Positions 1 through 12,332 of a stretch of 64,000 bases of DNA are shown one piece after another (position 1 is the first letter of the stretch; every line of letters begins with the position of its first letter). The stretch covers positions 12,314,393 to 12,378,392 of the forward strand of contig NC_088871.1 of the NCBI RefSeq assembly GCF_032884065.1, given 5' to 3'. Position numbers and translations under genes: made by a program. This DNA comes from Artemia franciscana. Its lineage: Eukaryota > Arthropoda > Branchiopoda > Anostraca > Artemiidae. The notes under the pieces are model-generated. The model was not told the DNA's origin. It ran no database searches and saw only the letters and a list, made by a program, of their open reading frames with translations.

Positions 1-210
1 CGCTTCCTCATCAACGCCCCCCTCTTTACGCTAAAGTTTTTAACTGTTTTAAAAAGAAGAGTTGAGAGAAAGAGTCAAACTTTAGCGTAAAGAGCGGGGC
101 GTTGATGAGGAAGAAGCCTCTTTCATATACGAAGTAATTTCTGTTCGTTTTAAGTTTTAATGTCGCTCCTTACTTTCATTTAAAAAAAAAAAGTTTTATC
201 CTAAAGTACC
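1..210 (+). repeat. Dispersed repeat A, copy 1, with a fold-back end
   Basis: Bases 3-37 and 77-113 are near-perfect reverse complements (one mismatch over about 36 bp), so the left end folds into a hairpin with a loop of about 40 nt. The sequence then runs through a conserved stretch to an A-rich tail near 180. The stretch from about 45 to 190 recurs in reverse orientation at 8723-8868. It has no coding capacity and looks like a short non-autonomous dispersed element. The left edge may lie outside the window. Confidence 0.7.
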
Positions 211-254
211 AATGACAGCGAAGATGAAATCTGTTTGCTTGAATCGTTTATGTG

Positions 255-655
255 GAAAAAATGCCAAACTATATGTATCTTAAAAAATTGGGGAAATTCG
301 GGAATTTGATTTTAGATATAGAATACCTCCATGTGCACTTGCGCAGTTTTTGGTTGTATTGGGTGCTAAATTAAAAAAGGAAACGGTAGTGATAAATCAG
401 CAAAAAGTAGGTCACATATGGCATGGCATAGCTTAAGCAGGGGAAGCTTTTCTTTGAGGGTGGTGCTGTCTTTGGAAATCAACGAATTGCTAAAGATTGA
501 ATTTTGGCGGACAAACAGCCTTGTCAAATTTAACTGATTAGCCATTATTTATTTGTTTTTGCTTTTCAACATGGCAACATTCACGACAATGTGATGTTGC
601 CCTAAGAACCAAATAATTTCCAAAAAATCAGAACAAAAACTATAGAAAATCGTGG
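255..655 (+). repeat. Dispersed repeat B, copy 1
   Basis: This aligns, diverged but collinear, with 12075-12332 plus 14338-14450. Shared landmarks are an ATTCG-rich start, a CTCC...TGCA...GCAGTT core, a 'TGTCTYTGGAAATYAAC' block near 468 and 'AAATCGTGG' near 646. The second copy is split by a LINE insertion and this one is not. The family is unknown and no open frame is seen. Confidence 0.55.
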
Positions 656-948
656 CTCAATTAAAAGATATGCATGCAACTCAATCTTCTCAACCCCCTT
701 TCCTCCAATTTAAGCCGTGTTTAACTCGACCCCCATGCAACTCGACTCCATTCAACCTAACCTAACCTGTTTTCAGGATTGAATTGAATTGGGGTTCAGT
801 TAAATGGGTTTCGTTGAGTTGAACGAAGACTGAGTCAAATGGCTTGAGTTGATGAAGTTGAATTAAACGGGTGTGGAGTTACATGGTAACCCAATCAAGA
901 CTAAATAATTTTGAAAGAACCAAAAGAAAATCAAAGAAAATCACGGGT
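656..948. repeat. TTGAGTT-rich insertion flanked by a duplicated segment
   Basis: About 240 bp rich in AACTCGA/TTGAGTT motifs on both strands, so it is partly self-complementary. It lies between two similar segments of about 45 bp (about 610-655 and 900-948, both ending in AAATC-CG-GG), as if an insertion duplicated or rearranged its surroundings. After 948 the match to repeat B resumes ('TGAATAGACC' here and at 14453). The interpretation is tentative. Confidence 0.35.
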
Positions 949-984
949 TTAAATAATATACCTAAATAAATGAATAGACCTAAG

Positions 985-1240
985 ATGCGTCAAGGGTGCA
1001 AAAATGGTTGTACCTATATATATATATGGTTATATATATGCGTCAAGGGTGCAAAAAGATGCGTCAAGGGTGCAAAAATGGTTGTACCTATATATATATA
1101 TGGTTATATATATGCGTCAAGGGTGCAAAAAGATGCGTCAAGGGTGCAAAAATGGTTGTACCTATATATATATATGGTTATATATGGTTATATATATATA
1201 TATATATGGTATATATATGGTTATATCCTTGGGTGTGGAA
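985..1240 (+). repeat. 74-bp tandem repeat with a nested 21-bp repeat and TA tract
   Basis: The block ATGCGTCAAGGGTGCAAAAA starts at 985, 1038, 1059, 1112 and 1133. Spacing alternates 53 and 21 bp, giving an exact 74-bp higher-order period. Each long unit carries a TGGTTGTACC segment followed by an alternating TA tract. Three overlapping open frames through it (about 80-105 codons) are artefacts of the repeat. It lies just upstream of the epimerase exon, inside its presumed intron. Confidence 0.9.
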
Positions 1241-1284
1241 CTAAATTATTTCCATTTTATATATGCGAGATCTTTTTATTTCAG

Positions 1285-1445
1285 TAATATGGAACCCATG
1301 GGTTGACAAAGCACGTGAGATTGCGGATTTTGGTGATGACGAATTTCCCAACATGATTTGTGTGGAGGCTGGTCATGTGTCAACTCCAGTTATTTTGCTC
1401 CCTGGTACTGCATTTGAGGCATCTCAAATTCTTCAAGTAATGTAG
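1285..1445 (+). CDS. Glucose-6-phosphate 1-epimerase, 3'-terminal coding exon (partial gene)
   Basis: The exon encodes the C-terminal end of a hexose-6-phosphate mutarotase of the aldose 1-epimerase-like family (YeaD/YMR099C type). This enzyme interconverts the alpha and beta anomers of glucose-6-phosphate in the cytosol. The sequence shows the family C-terminal block: WNPWVDKA, then DFGDDEFPNM, then CVEAGHV with its conserved Glu, then a short tail to a TAG stop at 1443-1445. A good acceptor (TTTTTATTTCAG, ending 1284) opens the exon in a split codon (phase 2 bases remaining), so the ATG at 1263 lies inside the intron and is not the start. The N-terminal two thirds of the enzyme must lie left of the window. 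A GTAATG at 1436 could act as a donor, but the in-frame stop fits the expected end of the family. Codon use is clean and there is no lesion. Confidence 0.8.
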
Positions 1446-2145
1446 GTCCAAGGAAGATTTGTTTTTTAGCCCGGTGAAAGTCCTTGCCGCTAAAGCTCCT
1501 TAAAATTTGACGGAGGCGGGTTTTGAAGTATACGATTTTTAATGTAGTTTATAGGAAATGTTTTATCTGTTTTAGTTGCACTTTTTTTAAAGTTGTACTT
1601 TTATTGTACTCAATCTTGATGTAATGTATGTTATGTGGTGCACGATATTTGACTGTTGTATTGATATTTATTCGATAATTAATACGTGATATTCGATATT
1701 CAGTAATTCTTAGTAGATTTCAAAATGAATTTTATTGAAATGAAAATGTCATAATAAAAACTATTTGGACTAAAATTAATTAGGAACGCGATTGAATTAA
1801 TTATTACTTAATGTGAATCAAGTTTAAATCCTAAATGCGTTAACTTTGTTGGTATTTTATCTTAGTGGAAGTTTCTTTTAACCATATGGCTAGCAAAATA
1901 GAAAATAAATTAATAAACAACAAAAAATAATACGTTCCCAGTCTCTCTTTAAAAAAAAAAGTCTCAGTGTTTTTGACATTTAAACGCGATTTGACGGATT
2001 CCTGGTTTTTCTATATTATATTTGTATAAAATAACTTTAGTGAGTAATTATCAACTTGGCTGTGATAGGTATCCGGATATCTTACACATCTGGTTGTAGT
2101 ATCTGATTATGGTAGGTATCGCACACATTGTAGATTTCACCGAAG
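1446..2145 (+). other. 3' flank / putative 3' UTR of the epimerase gene
   Basis: AT-rich non-coding sequence. A possible poly(A) signal AATAAA lies at 1753-1758, about 310 bases after the stop. Nothing else is recognisable up to the repeat pair at 2150. Confidence 0.4.
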
Positions 2146-2149
2146 AGCG

Positions 2150-2620
2150 TAAAAACTGAAATATCCCCTTTGGACTTTTTTATTCATATTGACAAACTTT
2201 TTAAAACACGTTTATCTAGCCTTCAAACAATTAAACAGGACGATTTTGGTATCAAAAGCTCAAAATTCTGCCTACTTTCACATTTTCAAAATGATGTTTG
2301 TAAAAATAGAACTTTTTCATTATTTTGGGATTTATATATTATGTTTCGTTTAACAATTAATACTCATTTGACTAGAAGTGTTAAATAAAGTTTTTTGAAT
2401 GTCCCCTAAAAACTGGAATAACCACTTTGAGCTTTTTGGTTGTTATAGATGAACTACTGTTGGAAAGGCTTTTATCTAGCCTTCGAAAAAGACAACAAAA
2501 TTTTGATATCAGAAGTTCAAAATATGAAACCACTTCTGCATTTTCGAAAGGACGATATTTCAGAAAAATAGAACTTACTTATTATCTTGGGACCCAAATA
2601 AAATATAGGAATCCATATCG
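2150..2620 (+). repeat. Diverged two-copy tandem duplication
   Basis: Segments at about 2155-2345 and 2408-2610 align along their length. Shared landmarks in the same order are a CTTTTATCTAGCCTTC-type block, GGTATCA/GATATCA, TTCAAAAT, CATTTTC and AAAATAGAACTT, followed by TTATTTTGGGA/TTATCTTGGGA. Spacing is about 255 bp. The 72- and 80-codon frames here are read from these copies and show no protein family. Confidence 0.65.
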
Positions 2621-2669
2621 AAGGAATAATTATTATATATATTTTTTATTATATTTTTATTACATATAA

Positions 2670-4282
2670 ATTTCAGTATAATTATCCGAAGTTCCTCGTT
2701 ATGAGGGGAGCTTTCACCCCATTTGGCATCATACTGCACGTTTCATCCTATATTCATGTATATATACATAAGTACTCGGTTAATTGAAGGTATTGGCCGA
2801 GCGAATTTTATTTCACCGTAAAAATCGCTTTGACAAAAAGTTTTATATAATGCCTCTAAAATTACCGCCGTCACACTAAAGTCGCGAACAGTAAAACATG
2901 TGATCATGCAGTGAAGAGCGTAGGTTGTATTATGCAGTACATAACGGTACATATCTGGATTTTGATAAATGCAAATTGGATATATTGGCCAAGTGATGTC
3001 AATATATATGTAAAATCATATATAATAACCAAATGAGATAAATGTGTTGGTGAAAATTTGAGAATGAAACTGCTGGGTAATCGGTCTAATTGGACGATAA
3101 TCGTTGAAATCGTGACCATTTTCGCTGCAATTTAACAATATCAATCTTTTCACCTTCCGCAAAGTTTGACAGCCGGTCCAAATTCATTAAAGGGGCTTCT
3201 CATCGGAGTGCATTTACTAATATTTGGGGGGAGGTGTTTCTGATACGCTGTCTGTATACGCTAGGTCTGAAGCTCAATGATATGACTATTTAATTATATT
3301 TACTTTACCTTCATGCTGTCTTAAAGTAGAAAATACCTATTTCCATATATTGAATATCAATTAAAGTAGTATTGACATGTCAACATCTCTTTATATCGTG
3401 CACCCCTACTGTATTATAAATGTTAATGTTTTGCATTCTAAACTTTTGTTTTTCTTCTCTGTTTCTCCCTTAAGTTAGAGTAGGCTTTACTGTCTATGAG
3501 GAATTTAGGCTACTCTGCTCAAAATACTTTATATGATTTTTATTTTTTATTTTAGATCTTTTATGTTTTTGCTGTGACCAGATTTGTGCGTTAATATGCT
3601 CAATTTGTTTTTTTTTTCTGACAAGGTATTTGCGCCTCTCACCAAATCGTTCAGCTTTTTCTTTTCATATTTTTTTTTTCGCCCGGAAAATTACTTTTAT
3701 TTTAGCCTCTATCGTCCTTCTGCCCCCCCCCCCTCCCTATATAAGATTGTATTTGATCAAAGTGGTCATTTGTGACTGTTTTGTTCTTCTTTCTACTAGG
3801 TTGAATTTTTCATTAGGGATTTCAATTGGCATTATAATCTATATACTAACAAACCTTTCGAAATGTTCATATTTTTATTTAAGTTAAGTGAGGCAAAATT
3901 TCGTTTATTTTTGTATCACCTGCTATCCCTATTAAGAATTATAATAAAAGACTAAAAACAAGACTTAGAACTACTTACTTTTTTATGTATAATACATTAT
4001 CTTGAATGTTTAATCATCACATAAAAATTTCATATCAATTGACCATATACTAGTTTACGCCCATTATGATTTTCATTTTTTTAATTATATCCCAGATATA
4101 ATGGATAGGTCGCGTCGGAACCACATATTTCATCGGTTCATGGATCAATTTTCTTTATGATGCTAGGTCGTCGACTTTTTTGAAGAGACGTAGTGGGTCA
4201 CCTCCGAAGTTGTATCGCCCTCTCTTCCTTCCTGAATCCTTCCCTCTAAGGCAACTTTTGGCAGGTATAGTTTTTCTCATTC
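2670..4282. other. No gene seen
   Basis: AT-rich spacer with short open frames lacking family motifs and homopolymers, including a C-run near 3722. A T-rich, C-rich stretch at 3600-3750 generates two spurious frames. Confidence 0.6.
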
Positions 4283-4290
4283 AGTGTATG

Positions 4291-4787
4291 CAGTGTTTCC
4301 ACTTCTACCTATTTTTCGGGAGATCTACCGAATTCCCTATCCATCTCCTGACAAAAAAAGAAGATCCCGAAACTACCGAAAATCTAGAGAAAACGCTGAA
4401 TCCCTGGAAAAATGTATGAAAAATGATGAAGAAAAATGTCTTAAGTCAAAACAGCTTTAAAATGAACGAAATACGACTACACTTAGTTTCAAAATTAAAT
4501 ACATTTCATTATTTTTCGAGCTTCTATCTGCTTCCTAAGTTCCCCTTCGAAACAGAGTCAACTTCGACAAAAATTCATCGACGAAATCCCGCTTTTTTTC
4601 CCGAAATCGCTCTCGGAGTTTTTAGAATGTGGTACTTTATTCGTTAATGGCTCAAACACCTCCAAAACCATAACACAAAATGAAAAACAGTCCTACTGAA
4701 AATTCTACCGAACCCTGAGAGCCATCTACCGGTTTTCTACCAAAAATCGCCGAGGTTTCCCAGATTGTTTGAAAAGTGGAAACACTG
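4291..4787. mobile_element. Non-autonomous hAT-like element (MITE), 497 bp
   Basis: The ends are inverted repeats: CAGTGTTTCCACTT at 4291-4304 and its exact complement ending at 4787. They are flanked by an imperfect 8-bp target duplication (AGTGTATG at 4283-4290, AGTACATG at 4788-4795; six of eight match). CAGTG ends with an 8-bp duplication are the hAT signature. Two frames of 74-79 codons inside show no transposase motif, so the element is non-autonomous. The decayed target duplication suggests it is not recent. Confidence 0.75.
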
Positions 4788-4795
4788 AGTACATG

Positions 4796-7300
4796 TGACC
4801 CAGCCACTTCAGTTGCCGTAATCGCAATTTCGGGAGAACTGTAGTTCTCTCACCATTAGCACTGATTACACACTTGCCATTAATTTTTTTTTTTTTTTGT
4901 GGGACAAGAGACTAATTTTACGCGTAAGGCAAGAAATTGATTTTGTTTAAAGGGAAAATTAATTTTCTCTTCATTTTTTTCTGTAAAGTGATAAATTTTG
5001 CTTTTAGTTTTTTTTTCAATTATTATTAATTGTGGTAAAATAGAGAGACTAAAACTAATCTGCTACTGGCGCTGATCTCCTCTCGGCTCTATTGGCATAC
5101 AGCCACTTCATAATCACGTGTTGATATATTCACTTATTACAGCAAGTAGTCAATCTGGAGAAAATAAAACCTATTTTTTTAGAATATCTGTCATTTTTGA
5201 ATTCTGATTACTCAGCAAACCCCGATTTACTGGCTTATTGCCAGTAAAATTATTCCATAAGAAAGGGAATTTCACGCTCTACTCTGTGAAATTTTAAGCC
5301 AGTAAAGAAACGAGAAACTTTCAATTCATAAGATTTATAAATAATCTCTCGGTTTTGAGTGATTTGGGTCTCATAATTGAGTCTCAATATGAAATTGTCT
5401 GCACTTCGTGTGTAGCCACGTTGTCTACTAATCTCATTTATATAAATGTTTTGGATTCTATTAACAATTTACTTAATTTTGTGATATTTATGTTACTGAA
5501 CCCCTCGGGAATGGTATAGTATTCAGGCGGGGTTTACTGGGCTTAGGCCCCCCCCCCCTGAAATCTTTGTCCAATTCGCAAAAACGTAACAAAAACGCAT
5601 ATAAGCAAATTTTTGATGCATTTTTTTCTAGATGTTTTTAAGTAAACTCGGCCTGAAAAAAATATCCCCTCCTCCGGACGAAATCCTGGATACGCCCTTG
5701 TCTGATAGGTGAGATGTGCATGTCCTTACAGACTATGGCGGTCTTAATTCCCATTACTATCAATCATCGTATTTTATCCAAAATAAATATGTATTTTTAA
5801 AAGGATTTCCTCTATAATTGTTGTAAGCTCAGTAAGGGGAGAGGGAGGTACTGAGGGAGTGAAAAGTAACCCATCATAATAGTTGAATTGACCCCCTCAC
5901 TTGGGAAATCTAAAGACCTTCTTGTCGAAATTGTTGTAATTTTCAATAACATTTTTCTAACTTCTTAGAACAAGTAAGGAGCATATGACTCTTTTGTCTT
6001 TTTCTTATTATGTATGCAAATTCCTATAGAAGACTTCTTCCCCGCCTCTCTTCAGTTTGCGTTTTCTCCGCCTCTGAACTGTTTTGGTAGCGTGTACATT
6101 TGATGTAGTTAGTCAGGTAAGACGAAACACAGGCTGATTAGCCCATCTCGGCATCAAGAACTTGCTGGATCAAATGTGTCCATTGGGTTCTGTATTCTGC
6201 GTGGAGTTGAATAAAAACCTGAAACTCTTCATGCATTTATCAGTATAAGGGAGGCGGGGAATCCTTGGGCAAGGGGGTGACACCCTTTGTGACGATATTA
6301 TGCTAGAATTTCAAATATTTTTTTTTCTTTCTTGAAGAATGGGGCACTCCTAGTTGTACCTGGTGTGTCAGGCTCTCTCTTTCAGGTGCCTCATTCCGTC
6401 GCAGTTGCAGTTTGTTAGTGTATCAGAACTTGTAGAATGCATAAAATTAGTTTGAGTCCTCAGTTAGTAGTCTTTGAACTCAGTCAATAAATTTATAAAT
6501 TGTTGGAAAATGGTGTTTATTTAAACAGAGTAGGTCAAAAGTTTAGAATTGACCTTATAAATAAATAAAACACGTTATTTGGAGGTTTTCTATGGGATAT
6601 CAGGGTGATAGGGGTTTGGAATTTCTCTCCTCCTTCGCCCATTTCTAAGAATAAACGTATTCTGTTTCAAAATCTCAGGCATTGTTGACCTTAATGTAGA
6701 AATTACTGCTTAAAGGCCAGTTTTGTCTTCTTTATCTTTACCTTTTGGTCCATCCTAGGTATGCCTATGACCCACACTGATTCTTTATTTGTATTATAAG
6801 CTTTAAGAAGTTTGAGAAACTGCTTTAAGTCAATGACCCTAGTTGTTATGGTTTTTTCTTTTTTCATGTTAACTAGAAATACATCTGTTCATTGAAAACT
6901 ATATTATTATTTCAGTAACCATCACAGTTTTTAAATACACAACTTTGATTGTGCGTTGTATACATAATGGTGTATGCAATAACTCTGGGAGACAATCCTA
7001 AATCATGGAAGCTTTTATCTGGCACGTTGACATCAAAATATTTTTCTTCTGTAGACCCACAAAGTCAAATAAAGAAAGACTGAATGTAAAACAAAAATAT
7101 ACACCAACTTAATTGTGTCTGATATAGAAATAGGAATAGCCTTCTTTGTATTGATACAAAATTTTGTTTTTGTATTTATTCAAATTTTAATTTTGAATAC
7201 AATTTTGTAGTTTTAGTATTCTATACTTGTCTGAAAGTCAAGAAAAATAAGGTTTAATCTGAAGGCTTCTATTTTGATCATTTTAAACGAAATGAAAATT
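4796..7300. other. No gene seen; possible repeat at about 5515-5705
   Basis: AT-rich spacer. At about 5515-5705 a stretch running from a CGGGGTTTACTGGGC block with a C-run to a final GGATACGCCCTTG reads like a decayed dispersed repeat. No second copy lies in this window to define it. Confidence 0.45.
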
Positions 7301-7306
7301 TTAATA

Positions 7307-7465
7307 GAATTTCATCAATAATAATACCAATGGGATTTATAATCTGAGTTTTCTTATTAAAATATTTTTACAGATGTTTTTAAAATTGAAAATGCTTAAA
7401 TATTTTTTTTATTTAAAGCTAATAATGCAAAAAATGGCTTTGTTTATGTCCGTATTTTGAGGAGT
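7307..7465 (+). repeat. Diverged direct duplication, copy 1
   Basis: This matches 8570-8708. Shared landmarks are 'TTATAATCTGAGTTT', 'TTATTRAAATATTT', 'ATGTTTTTAAAATT', 'AAATGC', 'ATGGCTT' and 'GAGTATTA'. The copies lie 1.26 kb apart in the same orientation. No coding content. Confidence 0.7.
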
Positions 7466-8569
7466 ATTATTGTGTTAATAATTCTCTTGTTCTATTTCTC
7501 TCTCTTTTTTCCCTCTCTTTGGTATGGCTGTTATCTTGTCATTGCTGCTCTACTTTTTTTTTATATTGTAGATTTTTGATTTTTTCTAGTGTTGTTCTGG
7601 GAAAAGTTAGGCAAAGAAGTATTCCTAACCTTCCATGTTTCCATTAAGTATTGCTAGATTTCTTCTTCTTTTTTTTCCTTTTCTGCTTCTAATAAATAGT
7701 AATATAGCATTCAACATTATATTATGAGTCTCAGTTTTAATCAGCATACAGCATAAAATGGAATTAAAAAAATGGAATGGTATGCAAGTAACGGGTAAAG
7801 TTCTAAAGTTTTGAATTAAGACAATGAGAAATACATACTATTAAATGCCCGAAAATTTTGGCTTCATGTTCTCATGCCTCTATCAATTGGGAAAAAAAAA
7901 TTCAGACTAGAAGTCGAAAGATTTACCATACTCTAACCATAGTGGGACCAGACCCGAAGGTTTTGCCTATATCCTTGGATGTTTGTCAAGGCGTTGCCAA
8001 ACACTGTTACTTAATCTTAACTTTTTGTTAGTCGGGTTCCACTGAACAACATATTTTCATTACTGACCCTCTGAGACCAACGTAGCTGCGGACGCTCCTG
8101 CTCCGCCTCAATCCCTTCAGAGTGAAGCATTCAGGGTTGCTGAATATCTCAGCTAGTGGGAACAGACGCCAACCCCTGGTCAAATGTCGTTAGATGTTTT
8201 ATGGAAATATAATTAACCCCGCAGGTTGCCATACCAGTGGGTTCTTTTTTAGCTTGGACAAACCCTTGCATCAAATGTATTAGTATACATTTTTTCACTA
8301 TCCTAATTAGAGTATTACCCCTTCATACAGGGAAAAAGTAATTTATCCGGATTTTTTTTTAAAGAAGAGATGAAATTTACTTGTGGGGTATATAATTTTT
8401 CCCCGGTGTTCAGGGTATGAAAATAAGACTTTATGAACTGGCACTAGTAGAGCGGCTGTATATAATTTTGTTTTTGCACATGTCCTCTCTCCAGATTTTG
8501 GCTCCAATATTTTATGTTTCTAAAATAGTTCTTCATATCTCTAATCCCTTGACTGTCAATCTTATTGAC

Positions 8570-8708
8570 AATAATGAATTTAATAAATAATACTATCAAA
8601 GTAATTTATAATCTGAGTTTACTTATTGAAATATTTCTCCAAATGTTTTTAAAATTCAAAATGCAAAACATGGCTTCATTTATATCCATGTTTTGAAGAG
8701 TATTAAAA
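8570..8708 (+). repeat. Diverged direct duplication, copy 2
   Basis: Partner of 7307-7465, lacking about 25 bp in the middle. It ends at GAGTATTA, directly against the A-rich end of dispersed repeat A copy 2, suggesting that repeat A inserted here after the duplication. Confidence 0.7.
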
Positions 8709-8722
8709 AAAACAAAAAAAAA

Positions 8723-8868
8723 AGTTTTTTACCTGAAAGTAAGGAGCGACATTAAAACTTAAAACGAACAGAAATCACTTCATATACGAAAGGGGCTGCT
8801 CCCTCGTCAACGCCCCGCTCTTTACGCTAAAGTTTGACTTTCTCTCAACTCTACTTTTTAAAACAGTA
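8723..8868 (-). repeat. Dispersed repeat A, copy 2 (reverse orientation)
   Basis: Reverse complement of about 45-190. It carries the TACCTGAAAGTAAGGAGCGA block, the AAACGAACAGAAAT block, and the CGTCAACGCCCCGCTCTTTA and CTCTCAACTC blocks. Unlike copy 1 it has only one arm of the hairpin. Divergence is low, roughly 10 percent by eye. Confidence 0.8.
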
Positions 8869-8869
8869 A

Positions 8870-11800
8870 AATCTGGAACAAGAATATCAGCTGTATGATT
8901 ACTGTATTTTTTCTGCTTGTTACTTATCGAAACAGTATATCAAGGACTAGTTCAAATACTTTTAAAGGCTTCCATATTTTATGTAGAATAAACGGGTTGA
9001 TTCTAAAGTCTATATCCATGTTTTGCTTCCATATTGCATATATGGAAACACGGCCTTTTTAAATATATAATTCATAAGCAAACTTCTTTATAATAGTTTT
9101 TAGTTCCTACGAAGGACCTTTACTTATCGTTTACTGTCAAAAACTGTGTGATCCTAAAACTCATGAACGGGGGAAGGGGATTTTTGGTGAAAAGAGTATA
9201 TTTGTTGCAAGCTCTAATTGAAACAATTTCAATCTTCACCCTTTTTCACTTTTTCACAATCTTCACCCTTTTTGCTTAAGGCAATTTTCACCCTTAGTTA
9301 TTCTTCAGTTTAAGAGCTAGAGGTGACTGTAGATTGTAAATGCTTTTAGAAAATTCAAAGGCAACGTCTCGAAAAATTTTTATTTAAAAAAAAAATTCTT
9401 AAAAAAAAGTTACCCTAAAAAATTGTTATAAGTATTCATTAAACTTATCTATTAACAAGTGAACTAAAATAATTTTTAGACAATTTAATAAGGAGGTTAA
9501 TTCTAACTTTGCCTCTCTCTTAATCAAGCTATCTGTCTTGGCTTTTTCTACCATTAGCCATGGCTTAATGCCCACAACTATTCAATTTTAATTCAAATAG
9601 TCTGGAAGTTTTGAAAAAGGTTATTCCTTTTTTACCATTCATTTTCATGTATTTGGCTACTAAGAGCGTTTGAAAGAGGCAGGATAAATTGTCCTAAAAC
9701 ACACCTCTTCACATGAGGAGAGGGATTGTTTAAAAAAAGAGTGCATTTTTGTTTAAATTGTTAAAATATTTAAACAATTAGAACAGTTAAAATATTTTTA
9801 GATGGCTCAAAGGCAGCTCTCACCCACAGTTTTACCTCAGCCTTAACATATAGAGGCAGCTTTACAGATTTCAAATGCTTTTCAAGGGAAGTACTAAATG
9901 TTGTTAGAAGGATCAAAGGTAGAATTAATTTCTAGTGAGGGGCCCTACATGTGGTTTAAAATATGTGGATTAGAGACGTTGCCAAACCGTTGTTGGAATA
10001 AATAGACGTTGTTAGAATAAATCTTTTCGTTACATGAATTTCATAGAAAAACTAATATTTTTTTTTATATTTTTACTATTGAAAGTTTTATCTTTTCCCC
10101 TAGAAATAGTGAACTATGGTTTTTATGCATGGACTTTAGTTTGGACATCCTTTGTGAGAAAACGTTTGTTCATTTTAGGGAGTAGGAGTTTTAGTTGACT
10201 AAGATTTTCTTTTAGCCAGGTTAGCCTGGAATTTAAAGATTTTGAATAAACATAGTGTTTTTTCTATCCTGGTAAATATTGATGTGAGTTTTTGAACTGT
10301 AGAGGGGGGAGGATCGGAGATATATAGTGCAATCTATAATACTAAACTCAATTTATACCATGATTGTGTCTGGCTGACAAGGCAAACCTGATGGACTCCC
10401 TAAAAAATTATTGAGAAAAAAACAAGTTCAGATGCTAGAGGCTATGAATATTTTTATGTTTCTTATAATTTAAAATTATCAAAACCCCTGACCACCCTCT
10501 TGCTCAAGTATCTCAGCATTGTCATTTGGAATCCTGTTTTGTGAACCTCGTAAAGCATTTGTAAAAATGACAAAACAGATTTTAGGCTTGGAAACATCGC
10601 ACAATTTCCTTGAGGATGTAATTTTTGAATCAAAAATAGTACTTTGATTATTTTAGTGCCTTTTTGTTGTTGCTGTATTTATGTCATATTGTTTCAACTA
10701 TCTATAGAGATATCAAAGTTATATAGAGAAATAGTGTTCGCTTTTGCTCATCCTCCAGCTTTGAGCTTTGACTACCGAATATTGTGATTTTAAATAAAAC
10801 GAAATAAAGTACTACTTATCATCCACAGGCACATACAACAATTTTTTGGGGGTAGGGACTTTTATAAAAATTGTTTCATATTTAAAGTAAGAAGTGCTCA
10901 TTAACCCAATAAAAATTAAGATTTCAAGAGGAACCCTGACCTCGAGACTTTGCTCCTCCCCTGCGTACATCCCCTATCTGCCTCTATTTGACTCTATACA
11001 GATGTGATATCTCTATGGAACAAATAATAATCTATTTTCATTTTTGTGTGCTTGATTTTTGCTTCCCTAGTGCTGTTTTATTTCTCGTGTTGTGCGTGTA
11101 ATTATTTTTAGGAAGCTTTTCTGAGATTTCTGTTTGTAACGGATTGGTGGAGATATTTTTCCAATGACATCTAGACTAGGAGATTGAAATATTACAAATC
11201 ATACAATGCCATTTATTTTGTTCTTTGACAACAAATTTGGATTTTTTATTATATAATTACTAATTTTAATTGCAATTATTATAATAATAATAAATTATCA
11301 TCTATAATTATGTATAATTATAATGAAATAAATATATAATTATAATTGTAAGTCAGAAAAGTTTGTAGCTTCTCCACCATGAAGTTAAAAAATTATCTAA
11401 TAAAGTAAATTTGAGGAATTGGCACAGTTAATTGGAGAGTTTTCAAAACTCGAGGCATGTGATAAGTCTTCCAGACTTAAAAGTTTTGTAAAAGCTAAAG
11501 CATGTAATTTTTGTGGCGTTAGGAACCACCATAAATTAAAAGTGTTTAGAATTTTGAAATGTTGTTGGCTTCTTTGGTCAGGGAATAATCTAGGTCTTAA
11601 CCTAGGCTAGTGCCTATTTTGAGTTAAGCATATATTGCTATTGACAAGCACATTAAGGACCTATAAATTATTAAATAGTAATATAAATAGGCCCTCATGT
11701 GTTAATTGTGATACCGCTTACGGGAATTTATTTAACTAACGGGTCTCCTTCCCTGTCAGCCCTGTGTCAGCTGAAATGACACCACCGGGTCCCATATTGT

Positions 11801-12070
11801 CAAGCAGAGACATCTCCACTGCATTACCACAGGCTACGTAAAGATTACACTGATGGACTTTTTTTTAAGCTGGTAATTAAGTATGTAGACGACAAGAAAA
11901 ATGTTGTGAAAGTTTTTTTGGAGGACTGTTGGAAATATTGAAGTTTCTTGACATATGATTGTTCATGTCTCTTTAAAAAAGACGACCCACGGCTCTTTCG
12001 CTTAAAGAACCATAGACAGTCAAAATGCAATATGTATGTTTTAATTAGTTAAGTGTAAGCTTACACAATC
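8870..12070. other. No gene seen
   Basis: AT-rich spacer. Segments near 9230-9370 and 9790-9900 loosely resemble each other and may be an old duplication. A 63-codon frame at 11419-11610 contains a CxxC...HH-like run but no recognisable family. Nothing here is supportable as a gene. Confidence 0.5.
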
Positions 12071-12074
12071 ATGT

Positions 12075-12332
12075 CCTTAAAAGTCAGGAAAAATTCGAAA
12101 TTCACTTTTTGAGCACGGGACTTTAGTGAAAAAGACCTCCGTATGCAGTTATACGGTTTTGGTAGTAGGGGGTGCCGAATTATAAAAAGTAAGCGTGGAT
12201 GAAAAATATGCTAAAAACTATTGACACCAAAAAGTGTAAGAAGGCGTACTTGTCTCTGGAAATTAACAGATTGTTAATCTTTAAATTTTTGCTTAAATGC
12301 TGTGCCAAATTTAACAAACTAATTTTACTTCT
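12075..12332 (+). repeat. Dispersed repeat B, copy 2, left part
   Basis: Collinear with 255-545. Its last 18 bases (12315-12332) are the left target duplication of the inserted LINE, and the repeat resumes after 14337. Confidence 0.6.

Noticed and set aside
753-768. CCTAACCTAACCTG resembling the arthropod telomere repeat
   Set aside because: Only about two and a half units within a TTGAGTT-rich repeat; not a telomeric tract.
1263-1284. ATG at 1263 as the start of a 60-residue protein
   Set aside because: It precedes a strong splice acceptor; homology begins only after the acceptor.
970-1306. Three open frames of 82-105 codons
   Set aside because: Read through the 74-bp satellite and TA tracts; alternating Ile-Tyr and repeated blocks, not a gene.
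4180-4647. Frames of 74-79 codons over the MITE
   Set aside because: Span the hAT-like MITE boundary and have no transposase motif.
11419-11610. Possible zinc-knuckle-like ORF (CNFCGVRNHH)
   Set aside because: Single short frame in AT-rich DNA with no flanking exon signals or second knuckle.
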